Assembly (NCBI RefSeq): GCF_041925275.1
Contig: NZ_JBHEUZ010000001.1
Location: 248,001-312,000, forward strand
Length of the DNA stretch: 64,000 nucleotides
Origin: Parapedobacter pyrenivorans_A
GTDB taxonomy: Bacteria > Bacteroidota > Bacteroidia > Sphingobacteriales > Sphingobacteriaceae
Reading direction: 5' to 3'
Shown: positions 36,316 to 45,207 of the stretch, piece after piece
Layout of the letters: each line of letters begins with the position of its first letter
Position numbering within the stretch: position 1 is the first letter of the stretch
Program-made: the position numbers and the translations under genes
Notes under the pieces: model-generated
What the model saw: only the letters and a program-made list of their open reading frames with translations
Told to the model about the DNA's origin: nothing
The model's database searches: none

Positions 36316-36414
36316 AATCTGAAGATCATCAAAGTTGGTAAGTCGGTAAAGATAACAGCAAAAGGCAGCTTCACTGTCCTGTACCATTATGCTAATGGTG
36401 CATGACCTGCGGAT

Positions 36415-37290
36415 TTATCGGTATCTGCGCACGACCTCCCATGCCAACTCCTGCAATTTCAGCGCTTGCTCGGGTGTAGGATCATCATCATATGGCCTGC
36501 CCCACATATCCGTCAATATATTGGGCAGCCCTACGGGCGATTGGTTATACAAGGTAGAGAAATGGATACATGCCACGAAATATCCCCCAATGCCATTGAT
36601 ATGGATGTCGTCGCTGAATAGATCTTCGAGGGTGCTTAACCCGGGGATTTCACCAGCCAAGACAGCATCATACAACGCTGCCATCCCTTGCCCGCTTGGG
36701 ATCAGCCGCACAGGTTTTCGGGGCTCGAACCGTTTGTTCAGGGTATCGACCACGCTTTCCCACATGGGCAGGTCATCATCCAGTCGTTGCCGCCAGGGGT
36801 TGGCATCCACGTCCCAGGCGCATGCCGTAGGTGTACCGCTATGGATGCAATGCCAAACCTCATACAGGTAGATCTGGATATCGGGGTTGTGCCCGGTGGC
36901 GAACGTGTAAAAACTATCCGCATACTGGTAGGTCTCGTGGATGTTTTCCATCCGGCGGGGAACGGATTCCGTTAGCACGAGCACATCGAAATTTCCCCTG
37001 GGCAGCCCATATCGCTCGTCATAATACCCGGCATAAAACGGGTTGACGGCCTCGTACCCTTTTTCCTTGATTTCCCAGCTCTGTTTCAGGGAAGAGCCGG
37101 GGTTCGTTTGGTAGCGAAAGCTGAATTCTACCTGTTCGTGATGGTTGGCCATGGCGTATACCCGGTCAATGATCGGATCGCTCAGGCTATGGCCAATGTA
37201 AGCCGCATGGACTTTCCGTGGCTGCGCGTACGCCCATTGGGCGCAGTATACAATTGCCATCAATGCGAAGGCAAGGTTTTTCCCGGTCAT
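36415..37290 (-). CDS. SGNH-hydrolase-like secreted protein
   Basis: 291 residues from the ATG at 37290, which begins a good signal peptide (KNLAFALMAIVYCAQWAYAQ); a longer start at 37308 would overlap the GH5 gene. The N-terminal block is HAAYIGHSLSD, with Ser in a GHS context. The C-terminal block is DDIHINGIGGYFVACIHF, with the Asp-x-x-His of SGNH enzymes in the form DDIH. The central part contains FDVLVLTESVPRR, IQIYLYEVWHCI and LIPSGQGMAALYDAV. The fold is very likely SGNH, but blocks II and III are atypical. It ends 99 bases before the GH78 start and lies 10 bases after the GH5 stop. Possibly an esterase of PUL2. Confidence 0.65.
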   Translation of the reverse strand: MTGKNLAFALMAIVYCAQWAYAQPRKVHAAYIGHSLSDPIIDRVYAMANHHEQVEFSFRYQTNPGSSLKQSWEIKEKGYEAVNPFYAGYYDERYGLPRGNFDVLVLTESVPRRMENIHETYQYADSFYTFATGHNPDIQIYLYEVWHCIHSGTPTACAWDVDANPWRQRLDDDLPMWESVVDTLNKRFEPRKPVRLIPSGQGMAALYDAVLAGEIPGLSTLEDLFSDDIHINGIGGYFVACIHFSTLYNQSPVGLPNILTDMWGRPYDDDPTPEQALKLQELAWEVVRRYR

Positions 37291-37300
37291 TTTATATTGA

Positions 37301-38449
37301 TTACACAAACTTCGTCAACAGATCGAGCATCTTCCGGTCGAGCTTCTGCCCGTACCAGTCTTCGTATGCCACGTCCGTCCGGTCTGAATTCAGTATACCG
37401 AAAGTCCCGTCAAACTCCCAAAGTGCAAAACCGATCCCGTGTTCCGTCAATATGGAAAACATGTCATCCATCCACGAGAGCGCTACCTGATGCGGGGTTT
37501 CTTTCCATGCGCCGCATTCGCCGCAATGCACGCCACCCCCTTGGTTCACCAAGTCAATCCACGGCGCAAAATGCTTCCTCAGCCAGGCCTTGTCTTGCAG
37601 CACACCGTTTTCTTCGCTTGGCCAGGTAACTGGCGGCAAGTTGTTCGGATGCTGGAATACCCAAGGCGCTTTGTAATGGGAAACCAGGCCGGGTGCATAG
37701 CCCCTACAGCTTTGGGCAACGTCCAGGTCGGATATATTGTCAATGACCTCTGTACCGATGTTATTCCCATCGGCGATGACCAAATGCGTTGGATTGGCCA
37801 TCCGTATGGCATCCGAGCCTTTGACGATTAAGTTCCGGTACAAGTCTTTGGGCACCGCACTGCGGCGGGAAAACTGGTCATTCATATCTTCGCGGAAGCA
37901 AGGCTCATTCAACAAATCAAAGCTGATGTATTCGTGGGTTTTGTTCCTAAACAACTTGGCCCAATGCGTCCAATGGAAGACAAACGCGTCCATCGCTTCG
38001 TTATCCGCCCAAAGATTATAAGGTTCTTCGAAGCCCGCGTTGACGCAAAACCCGGGTGCCCGGTGTAAGTTGAGGCTCACGTGCAGGCCTTGACTATTGG
38101 CTTGTTCCACCAGTTCCACCACCTCATGGACCCGCTTATCGTCGATGCGGCACACTTCTTCCTTGTTGATAGGCCGGGTCCGGTCGAAATCCACATAGTA
38201 CGGGTATGCCATGGGCACGCGAACAAAATCGAAACCCCAGTCGGCCATCCAACGGAAATGGTCTCGGGTAGTGTGCTGCCGCCTCATCCGGGGGTCGGGA
38301 TGGAAGAAATCAAGCACATTGAATCCCTTCCACCGGGGAAGCGCATTGGTGGGCTTTGCCGCAAGCAACTCCCCAGCCGATAGCAAGGGCAAACCCGCCA
38401 ACCCGAAGGCCAGCGTCCCTGCTTGTTTGATCATTTTCCTTCTTTGCAT
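37301..38449 (-). CDS. GH5-family glycoside hydrolase (cellulase fold), PUL2
   Basis: 382 residues. The N-terminus has a Tat-like twin-Arg start (MQRRKMIKQAGTLAFGLAG), followed by the mature domain. The GH5 barrel is recognised by FDFVRVPMAYP, LHVSLNLHRAPG, the acid/base motif FDLLNEP (Glu182), the HYKAPWVFQHP segment and the nucleophile region GGGVHCGECGAW (Glu311), then FALWEFDGTFGIL. A retaining endo- or exo-glycosidase acting in the periplasm or at the surface is expected. Subfamily and substrate (beta-glucan, mannan or other) cannot be decided here. It has its own promoter-like sequence upstream and is the first gene of a transcription sub-unit with the SGNH, GH78 and downstream genes. 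Confidence 0.88.
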   Translation of the reverse strand: MQRRKMIKQAGTLAFGLAGLPLLSAGELLAAKPTNALPRWKGFNVLDFFHPDPRMRRQHTTRDHFRWMADWGFDFVRVPMAYPYYVDFDRTRPINKEEVCRIDDKRVHEVVELVEQANSQGLHVSLNLHRAPGFCVNAGFEEPYNLWADNEAMDAFVFHWTHWAKLFRNKTHEYISFDLLNEPCFREDMNDQFSRRSAVPKDLYRNLIVKGSDAIRMANPTHLVIADGNNIGTEVIDNISDLDVAQSCRGYAPGLVSHYKAPWVFQHPNNLPPVTWPSEENGVLQDKAWLRKHFAPWIDLVNQGGGVHCGECGAWKETPHQVALSWMDDMFSILTEHGIGFALWEFDGTFGILNSDRTDVAYEDWYGQKLDRKMLDLLTKFV

Positions 38450-38473
38450 TTCCTTTTTTTATAGGTTGTTAAT

Positions 38474-38494
38474 CCAACGGGCTTCGGCCGTTGG
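38474..38494. other. Leader hairpin upstream of the GH5 gene
   Basis: Perfect 7-bp stem CCAACGG / CCGTTGG with a 7-base loop (GCTTCGG), 25 bases before the GH5 start codon and inside the predicted leader. There is no T-run on the minus strand side. A role in mRNA stability or translation is possible. Confidence 0.35.
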
Positions 38495-38522
38495 TGCGCT
38501 TGACCGGCGGCGGGCACGTAGC

Positions 38523-38552
38523 CAAATGTACAAAAAGCAATACATCTAACAA
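38523..38552 (-). promoter_or_regulatory. Internal Bacteroidota-type promoter in PUL2 (GH5 gene)
   Basis: On the minus strand: TTG (38552-38550), 19 bases, then TACATTTG (38530-38523), an exact consensus -7 element. Transcription would start near 38516, giving a leader of about 65 bases before the GH5 ATG. Confidence 0.6.
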
Positions 38553-38574
38553 CAACTGACGGCAGCATTCGATA

Positions 38575-40188
38575 TCAGAATTTCAGGTGTTTCCCAACAA
38601 AGAGCAGGAGTGGGTTGACGGACCGTTCGTAATAATGCCCCAAGTTATGGGCTGTGTCTTCCAGCACCAATCGCTGATGATCGACACCAGCATCCGACAA
38701 CCTTTCTGAAAACGCGCTGAACGCCTGCGGCCTATCGTTGTCTCCATTCACCAGAAAAAACCCGAAACCCCGCTGCTTCCATAGGGGAAGCGCCTGTATC
38801 AAGGCTTGTTCAAGTTCATCGCCCTCCAAGCGGATGCCCCCGCCCATACTACCTGCCACGCTAAACAATTTCGGGTACCTGATGGCCAAATGCACCGCGC
38901 CCGCACCGCCCATGGAGAACCCTACAACCCCACGGGCTTCTGCCTTCGGGATGGTCCGGTATTCGCCATCGATGAGGGGAATCAATTCTTCGACGATCAT
39001 CCGTTCCACCTGGCCTCGATATCCGCTCCGGCCACCATTCGGGAATACACAGATGACTGGCGGCAGCACCCGGCTTTCTATGGCCTTCGCCACCCACGAT
39101 GAAAAACCCGCGGCATCCGACGATTCGTTCCCGCCCATACCGTGCAAGAAGTAAACGACTGGGTAACGCACCTGCGCGTTTTCTTGGTAGCCGTCGGGCG
39201 TCCATACCGTGAACCCTACTTCATGACCCATCGCATCGCTTTCCAGGACGTGATGACTAAGACCTTTCGAGGGGGGCAAACCGGCATTCACCCATTTCAC
39301 TTCAGGACGCGCACGTTGCCGGTCATCGGCCGTCCGTGTAGCCGTATCCCGCTTCATGTCTCTATAGGAAATCAATTGGATTCCCCTTTGGGTTATTTTA
39401 TCGCGAACTTCCTGTTTTGTCAATGCCATCAGGACGCCGGCGCGGTCTTCCGCTACGTTCTCATAACCAACGTGTCCCATACCCCGCGTTTCCAGGTCGT
39501 CGAAGGCAGGATGTTCGACCAGCAAATACGTGCCGGCCGAGAGTCGATCCATTTCCCTGAGCAGATTTCCAGCCTTTTCCGAAGCCGATACCGTGTTTCC
39601 GCTCCAATGCGGAAATTGCGAGACGTTTTCTAGGTTGACCGACAAACCGTATTCGCTGGCCAATTTCCTGAGCAGTTGTTTCGTTGTTTCGGAAAAGCTG
39701 AGGCATCCCATGTGTTCTGACAGGTGCGTAACATGTGGGATCCGCTTCAACCCCAGTTCAATCTGCGCCCGAAGCTCCCGTTCGATCTCACCGATATCCC
39801 ATGCACTTTCCACGATGCTGGCCTGTGGCATCTGTTCATTTTTCCAAACGAACGGAAAAAAATAGCCACTTTTGTCGGTGATGCTTGGGCAAGCGGTGAG
39901 TGGCCGCCATTTTACGGCCGACCACTCGCTGGTCAACGTCAGGTGGATGCCTACATCGAGGCTTGGCCTATCGTTGAGTAACATTGCCGCCTCTTCGAAC
40001 CAAGCGCCGGGCACCATCACTTCAACCGATCGTACGATGCCTTTTTCGTAAGCCTCCATGGCAGCGACGTTTGCCGAGCGGGACGCTCCCATATCGTCGG
40101 CGCGCACCAATAGTTTAATAGGCGCGTCTTGCGCAATGCATGGCATGACGAGCAATAAGATAATCGATAGTATGGTTGTTTGTTTCAT
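38575..40188 (-). CDS. ChbG/YdjC-type deacetylase fused to an alpha/beta-hydrolase esterase
   Basis: 537 residues with a signal peptide (cut near CIAQ). Residues about 23-285 form a YdjC/ChbG/HpnK deacetylase: LLVRADDMGASRSAN (metal Asp pair), VGIHLTLTSEW (His), IPHVTHLSEHMGCLSF (His cluster) and the late LVEHPAFDD. Residues about 300-537 are an esterase of the alpha/beta-hydrolase family: YPVVYFLHGMGGNES (oxyanion region), GVVGFSMGGAGAVHLA (nucleophile Ser425), VNGDNDRP (Asp) and LEDTAHNLGHYYE (His). The deacetylase would act on N-acetylated or O-acetylated sugar oligomers, and the esterase would remove acyl or feruloyl-like groups. Both domains look complete, so this is a real fusion rather than a frameshift. 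Located between GH88 and GH5 in PUL2. Confidence 0.85.
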   Translation of the reverse strand: MKQTTILSIILLLVMPCIAQDAPIKLLVRADDMGASRSANVAAMEAYEKGIVRSVEVMVPGAWFEEAAMLLNDRPSLDVGIHLTLTSEWSAVKWRPLTACPSITDKSGYFFPFVWKNEQMPQASIVESAWDIGEIERELRAQIELGLKRIPHVTHLSEHMGCLSFSETTKQLLRKLASEYGLSVNLENVSQFPHWSGNTVSASEKAGNLLREMDRLSAGTYLLVEHPAFDDLETRGMGHVGYENVAEDRAGVLMALTKQEVRDKITQRGIQLISYRDMKRDTATRTADDRQRARPEVKWVNAGLPPSKGLSHHVLESDAMGHEVGFTVWTPDGYQENAQVRYPVVYFLHGMGGNESSDAAGFSSWVAKAIESRVLPPVICVFPNGGRSGYRGQVERMIVEELIPLIDGEYRTIPKAEARGVVGFSMGGAGAVHLAIRYPKLFSVAGSMGGGIRLEGDELEQALIQALPLWKQRGFGFFLVNGDNDRPQAFSAFSERLSDAGVDHQRLVLEDTAHNLGHYYERSVNPLLLFVGKHLKF

Positions 40189-40327
40189 TTCCGCTATTTT
40201 TGATTTAGAATGGCAATCCCTGTAGTCCTAGCAGCGATAAAACCACGTTTGTCAATTGCATTCATTGTGTGAGATCCATAAAGGGTTTCATCATGTTCAT
40301 TCAATAAGTATTCAAGTAAACCCAACG

Positions 40328-41545
40328 TTATTCCGGTAAAAAACCCATCGCTTGCCCATAGCGGATAAGTGCCTCCACGTAATAATAATCGGCGTAAGAG
40401 AGGGGCACATCAATTTCAGACGCTGCCGGAAAATTACCCACGGAATGCTTCAGCAAAAACCCGCCGACCTCCTCCGGCTGCGCCCGATACGGCGCTTTCC
40501 CCAGATTCAGCAAGATCGTTTCCGCGGCATTTAAAAAGGAGGTACGCTGGTCGGACTCGACGTATTCGCTCAGCTCGATCAGTGCGGAAGCGTTCAGCGC
40601 CGCAGCGGATACGTCCCGATACGTGCCGGGCGTACCGGCCAGATCGAAATCCCAATAAGGGATGAGATCCTCGGGCAGACCGGGATGATTAAGGATGTAC
40701 GTTGCGACCTTTACCGCCTGACTGAGATAGACGGAATCGCGTGTGTCGCGGTACATCATCGTATACCCATATAGCGCCCACGATTGTCCGCGCGCCCAAG
40801 CCGATTCGTCGGATGCTCCCTGATAGGTTAGGTGTTGAATCGCTTGGCCGGAAACCGTGTCATAATCCACGAGATGGTAGGTACTGTAATCCGGCCGGAA
40901 ATGGTTGGCCAACGTTTTATCGGCATGGCTCCTGGAAATTTCTTGGTAACGCTCTTCTCCCGATACCCGGCTGGCCCAATTCAAAAGCTCCAGGTTCATC
41001 ATGTTGTCGATGATCACCGGGAACTGCCACCGGTCACGGCTAAAATCCCAGGAGCGGATACACCCCACCGTTTCGTTGAACCGACTGGCTAGCGAGTTGG
41101 CTCCGGCTAACAAGACAGCCGCATCACCCGGATTTCCTTCTAAGCGCCAAGCATGGCCGAAACTGCAGTACAGCATGAATCCCAGGTCGTGTGTGCCCCG
41201 GTTATCTTTTTCCTTTTGCAGAAAAGTCAGCTTACGACGAGCTTCGACGCGCAACGTTGTATCTCCCGAAAATTCATACAGATACCACAACGTACCCGGA
41301 TAAAAGCCAGACGTCCACCATCGGCTGTCCGAAAAGGCATGCCGGCCACGCTCAAAGGTTTTCGGGAAACTGTCTAAGGGAGTGGCGCTGATCAACTCCT
41401 TGATTTGTTCGGTGGCTGCAGATAGCTCCTGTTGGATGTATGTTTCATCCAAGACACTGGTGTCTGTATGATTATCGGGGCCACAAGCATTCGCCAATAA
41501 TATCGCTGCAGTAGTTGCCAGCACTTTCCAAGGTAATATCTTCAT
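40328..41545 (-). CDS. GH88-family unsaturated glucuronyl hydrolase, lipoprotein
   Basis: 405 residues. The lipobox is LLANAC at about residue 21. The (alpha/alpha)6 barrel has the GH88 pattern: DSRWWTSGFYPGTLWYLYE (first aromatic and substrate-binding region), HDLGFMLYCSFGHAW (catalytic Asp in THDLGF), VIIDNMMNLELLNWAS (second Asp in DNMMN), DESAWARGQSWALYGYTMMY and PYWDFDLAGTPGTYRDVSA. The enzyme hydrolyses the delta-4,5-unsaturated uronic acid left by a polysaccharide lyase, releasing a keto-sugar. Its presence implies that a lyase acts upstream in the pathway. The beta-helix protein encoded next to it is the only candidate lyase in the window. Confidence 0.93.
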   Translation of the reverse strand: MKILPWKVLATTAAILLANACGPDNHTDTSVLDETYIQQELSAATEQIKELISATPLDSFPKTFERGRHAFSDSRWWTSGFYPGTLWYLYEFSGDTTLRVEARRKLTFLQKEKDNRGTHDLGFMLYCSFGHAWRLEGNPGDAAVLLAGANSLASRFNETVGCIRSWDFSRDRWQFPVIIDNMMNLELLNWASRVSGEERYQEISRSHADKTLANHFRPDYSTYHLVDYDTVSGQAIQHLTYQGASDESAWARGQSWALYGYTMMYRDTRDSVYLSQAVKVATYILNHPGLPEDLIPYWDFDLAGTPGTYRDVSAAALNASALIELSEYVESDQRTSFLNAAETILLNLGKAPYRAQPEEVGGFLLKHSVGNFPAASEIDVPLSYADYYYVEALIRYGQAMGFLPE

Positions 41546-41652
41546 TATGATTGTGTTTTCAGAAATCGGTATGACGTGCCACGAAAGCTAGCGATACCAC
41601 CGCCCATACTGGCAGCTTCATCCGTTTAACTTTGCTTGTTATCGGCACCAGG

Positions 41653-43161
41653 CTATTTCAGATCCAAATGAGGGGCAACCATTTCATGAACGTATTCCGT
41701 CATCGTGACCTCCATTTCCATTTGCTCTTTGATATTATCCTCGTAAGGCCAGGGCCACAGCGGTGTTGTTGTGAGCACGCCATCCACATACCGGTACTTT
41801 AGCCTTTCGGCATCAATCGTGTTCTGATGTATGGCTGTTGGCCCGCCGATCAACGCCCTTTCCGGAAGATCCACCTTACCGCTTGAGGTAATCTGAATCC
41901 GATAGTTAAGCGCATTTTTCCAGATGACGATGTCTTCAAACTTGCCATTCCATTTGCTCATTACATGGACCGCCGGATTGGCCCGCGGTATATCGTCCCG
42001 CCAGTTCCCATTGCCCAGATCAAAACACCCAAAAACATAATTGTATCCGCGGTCGTAATGATCGTCGAAGACCATGCCGCCCATAACCAATCCCCATGGG
42101 TTGTCGGGCGCCTGGTTCGATTCGGGATGGAAGCGGGTTTCGAAGGCGATACAGTTTTCAGCGATGCTGTTGTCGCAATTGTAAAGGTTAAGCCCCGAAT
42201 GCGGCCCACGGTCACTTCCAAATCCCAACTCCGGCGCTGTACCACGGAAAACACCTCTTCTGAGTACACTGTTTTTACATTCGTAGTAAAGAAATAGGTA
42301 CCTGCCCGTTCCCCATCCCCACACATCTTCAGCCAGAATATACTCGGATTCGTTAAAGGCAAATACATGGCAGTTGTCTGTGTAGGTGTTTAATACATTG
42401 CCATCTGACAAAACCTCATACCCGGCATTAAAGCCCGAGCACCTCCTGTACGTCAGGTTATTGCTAAACTCGGTCACCCACACGGAGTGGAGGGCATTAC
42501 CCGCTTTGATACCCTCGAAGTTGATATATTCACAACGCCTGATCTCAATCACATGATTAATTTTTACTTGACCGTCGAAAAACGCCTTACCTATATTTTC
42601 GGCCCGTATCGTGATGTTTTGTTCGGCCGTACCTTTCAGGTCTTCGATTTTCATATTCGTATATGTACCTTCCAGCAACACCACGGTGTCTCCGGGCTGC
42701 GCATCGATGATAGCGGCCAATGAACCCGGCGTATTCCTTCGCCAGCCAGTGCCATTGCCGGCCGGCGATACCCATAATTTCTTTGACTGCGGATACATCT
42801 CCCCTTCATCGGGTATGCCCTCAACGGTAATCGTCACCTGGGCCGTTTGCTGCGTTTCGATGTCTTTTACATGAATGGTAGCGGTACCGCTTGATTTGCC
42901 TGTTATCGTGATCCGGTTTCCATTCAAGCTAGCAGCTGCAACGGCTTCATAATCAACGCTCACCGTATAGCTCCCGCTACCTGCAGTAATGTTTACGATG
43001 TGACTTTCGCCCGGCATTACATCGATTTCAATCTGACTAAGCGCCAAGTCGTTGTATGCCAGATTTTCCGAACCTTTATCTTTACAGGCTCCTAGCAGCA
43101 CCATTAAAAATAGGGCTATTACACCTGAAAATTTCGTTTTCTTTGCTAAAATCGCTTTCAT
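41653..43161 (-). CDS. Right-handed beta-helix lipoprotein with N-terminal Ig-like domain
   Basis: 502 residues with a lipoprotein-type signal ending LLGAC near residue 26. Residues about 35-110 are a BIG2/Ig-like domain (PGESHIVNITAGSGSYTVSVD, GTATIHVKDIETQQTAQVTI). From about 125 the chain has the beta-helix signature KLWVSPAGNGTGW, AQPGDTVVLLEGTY, NITIRAENIGKAFFDG and repeated coils (INFEGIKAGN, NLTYRRCSGF, SVLRRGVFRG, NSIAENCIAF). It ends with LWPWPYEDNIKEQM, a motif common in secreted beta-helix proteins of PULs. It may be a polysaccharide lyase (with GH88 downstream acting on its products) or a surface glycan-binding protein in the SusE/SusF position. No lyase catalytic residues can be assigned with certainty. 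Confidence 0.75.
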   Translation of the reverse strand: MKAILAKKTKFSGVIALFLMVLLGACKDKGSENLAYNDLALSQIEIDVMPGESHIVNITAGSGSYTVSVDYEAVAAASLNGNRITITGKSSGTATIHVKDIETQQTAQVTITVEGIPDEGEMYPQSKKLWVSPAGNGTGWRRNTPGSLAAIIDAQPGDTVVLLEGTYTNMKIEDLKGTAEQNITIRAENIGKAFFDGQVKINHVIEIRRCEYINFEGIKAGNALHSVWVTEFSNNLTYRRCSGFNAGYEVLSDGNVLNTYTDNCHVFAFNESEYILAEDVWGWGTGRYLFLYYECKNSVLRRGVFRGTAPELGFGSDRGPHSGLNLYNCDNSIAENCIAFETRFHPESNQAPDNPWGLVMGGMVFDDHYDRGYNYVFGCFDLGNGNWRDDIPRANPAVHVMSKWNGKFEDIVIWKNALNYRIQITSSGKVDLPERALIGGPTAIHQNTIDAERLKYRYVDGVLTTTPLWPWPYEDNIKEQMEMEVTMTEYVHEMVAPHLDLK

Positions 43162-43376
43162 AATTCGTCTTCATTAACATTAGTGATTCTTCCCTTGCAG
43201 GCTGGTGACCCAGTGTCCGGTTCTTTCCAAACCGCCATATCCTTATATATTTCACGGTCCTCTAATTTCCGGGCGGGCCTTTCAATGCCCGCACCAATAA
43301 ATCCCGCAGCAATTTTATTCAGCGCCGGGAAGTCGCTGCCGTAAAAAACATTGTTTATGCATTGGTAGATAAAAGA
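43158..43376 (-). pseudogene. Possible coding remnant before the beta-helix gene
   Basis: A frame of 72 codons without a stop, ending in a TGA that overlaps the ATG of the beta-helix gene (ATGA). It has a protein-like composition (for example NNVFYGSDFPALNKIAAG, then ERPARKLEDREIYKDMAVW) but no ATG, GTG or TTG start except an internal ATG at 43238 that leaves 26 residues. It could be a decayed gene end or chance. No family is recognised. Confidence 0.2.
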
Positions 43377-43578
43377 TTATCCTTTTTATCATCTGCTTAT
43401 GATTTATTTTGACGTGCTTTATAGACACGGGGAATCATCGGTTATTAAACGGGGGTTCCACCGCCGTTCAGGGAAACAGCATGAATACCTTGGCCTGTCC
43501 ACAGGCCGGTAGCCTTAGACAGACCTAGGTAAACCATCGCGCAAAAGCAACCGCTTCATGCGCATTTTGCTTTGCTAA
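43377..43578. other. Non-coding gap between susD and beta-helix gene of PUL2
   Basis: No gene is supported here. It contains a perfect 7-bp inverted repeat (GGCCTGT 43492-43498, ACAGGCC 43501-43507) with a two-base loop, without a T-run in either direction. It may be the remains of a terminator or a stable RNA hairpin between PUL2 cistrons. Confidence 0.3.
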
Positions 43579-45159
43579 TTAATCGTAGCCTGGATTATTT
43601 TCGATGATCCCGCTATTGCGCTCAATCTCCGCATGTGGTAACGGAAACACCAAGTGTTTGTTCACATCAAATTGTACGGGAGAAGCCAGATAGGTACTGA
43701 ACCCGTTATTATCCCCAGTCCAGCCCGACAGGTTGATGTCCCCTGCCGCGTGCCAGCGTTTCAGATCCCACCAACGGTGCCCTTCGCCTGCCAACTCCAC
43801 AAAACGCTCGTCCATGATCCACTGCATGATGGTGCCCACGTTGGTTTCAGTTGTCGGGCGCGCTGCAGGCACCGTTCCGTCGCCATGGCCCGAGGCTTGC
43901 GCCCATGTTCTCGCTCTAGCCCGTATGTCGTTGACATGTCCGATCGCCGCGGCTGCGTTTCCAGCTTTCAATGCGGCTTCTGCGGCCAAGAGTTTCACGT
44001 CGGCGTAGCGAAGAATCCGCTCGTTGTTCACCGACCCTCCGTGGAAACCGGACAACTGGTTCGCACCGTCAGGCTTGTTGTACTTCTGGAAGATCCGTCC
44101 TTCCACCCCATCTTCGGGGTTCAAAAAAACACTAATCCGCGGGTCCGAACCGAATGCCGACAACAACTTCTCGGTGACCAGGTATCTGGTGTTCACGGCG
44201 TCATTAAAGTCGCCACGGCCAGCGACTTCCATCATGAAGCCACGAAACACACTCATGTTTTCCACCCCCCGCCATGCCCCATCGTGGGCAAGGTTCAGGT
44301 TATTGTTACCGCTACTGGGCGTGGTTGCCTGCAATTCATATAGCGACTCAGCATTGTTTTCGGTCGCCGCACTAAAATTATGCAAATAGTCGGGTACCAG
44401 TACTGCAGTGATCGCGTTGAAGTACGTCAATGCTTCTTGGTGGTCGGCAGTGCTCCCGGTATAACCGCCCCGAAACACCAAGGCTTTGGTCAATAGCCCC
44501 CGTACGGAATTCTTGGTGATTCTTCCTGCAGCGGCAGCCGGCCTGTTTTCCGGCACGATAGCGAGTGCGGCTTTCAAGTCGGTGATTACTTGCGAGAGCA
44601 CGTCCAACGCCGGACTCTTAGGCGTATTAGCTTCTTCTTGGGTTTGGAGCCGCTTCGTTACCAACGGCACGGAGCCAAAAACATTAAACAGTTTAAAATA
44701 CGCATAAGCCCGGAAGAAGAGCGCCTCGCCTTCCATTCCGGCAATTTCATCAGCTCCGTCGAATGTCGAAAAGTCGACGGTTTTGACGCGATCAATCATC
44801 ACGTTGGTCTTCGCGATTTGCTTATATGCACTCCTAAAGATAAACTCCACCCTGGAATTATTCGGGTTTAACGATCCATCGAACAGTTCAAAGTAAGTAT
44901 TGCCCCCCCGGCTTTCGGTCAGATCGTCGCCAGGCAAGAGCCAAGCTCCGCTAACCCATCCGTTGTATCCAACACCCGAGAAGTTGTAATCGTCATATAT
45001 CCCTGCATAAATGCCTACCAACTGCGCCCGGAATTCGTTTGCTGATGAAAAGTAACTTTGTTCTGTTGGGGAGAACGGTTCTTGGTCTACCAAGCTCGGG
45101 TCACAACTCAACATTGCGCAACCTAAGGAACAAAGAACTAACCTTATATATTTTTTCAT
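43579..45159 (-). CDS. susD: SusD/RagB-type glycan-binding lipoprotein, PUL2
   Basis: 526 residues from the ATG at 45159 (MKKYIRLVLCSLGCAMLSC). Lipobox AMLSC followed by DPSLVDQEPFSPTEQSYF. SusD motifs are visible: MEGEALFFRAYAYFKLFNVFG in the TPR region, RILRYADVKLLAAEAALKAGN, VNDIRARARTW, and IMDERFVELAGEGHRWWDLKR near the C-terminus. It binds the target glycan at the cell surface together with its SusC partner, 48 bases upstream. The protein is only distantly similar to the PUL1 SusD, so the two loci are likely to use different glycans. The region after its stop has no strong terminator. Confidence 0.95.
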   Translation of the reverse strand: MKKYIRLVLCSLGCAMLSCDPSLVDQEPFSPTEQSYFSSANEFRAQLVGIYAGIYDDYNFSGVGYNGWVSGAWLLPGDDLTESRGGNTYFELFDGSLNPNNSRVEFIFRSAYKQIAKTNVMIDRVKTVDFSTFDGADEIAGMEGEALFFRAYAYFKLFNVFGSVPLVTKRLQTQEEANTPKSPALDVLSQVITDLKAALAIVPENRPAAAAGRITKNSVRGLLTKALVFRGGYTGSTADHQEALTYFNAITAVLVPDYLHNFSAATENNAESLYELQATTPSSGNNNLNLAHDGAWRGVENMSVFRGFMMEVAGRGDFNDAVNTRYLVTEKLLSAFGSDPRISVFLNPEDGVEGRIFQKYNKPDGANQLSGFHGGSVNNERILRYADVKLLAAEAALKAGNAAAAIGHVNDIRARARTWAQASGHGDGTVPAARPTTETNVGTIMQWIMDERFVELAGEGHRWWDLKRWHAAGDINLSGWTGDNNGFSTYLASPVQFDVNKHLVFPLPHAEIERNSGIIENNPGYD

Positions 45160-45207
45160 TTTCTTTCTTTTAAACAAGTGCAACATCATATTTCCAACGT
45201 GCATGGA

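Noticed and set aside
36383..36399. 7-bp hairpin (ACCATTA/TAATGGT) between SGNH and GH78 genes as a terminator
   Set aside because: Short, A-T rich and without a T-run; the genes around it are more likely co-transcribed.
43492..43507. Inverted repeat GGCCTGT/ACAGGCC as terminator of susD in PUL2
   Set aside because: Two-base loop and no T-run on the minus strand, so not called a terminator.
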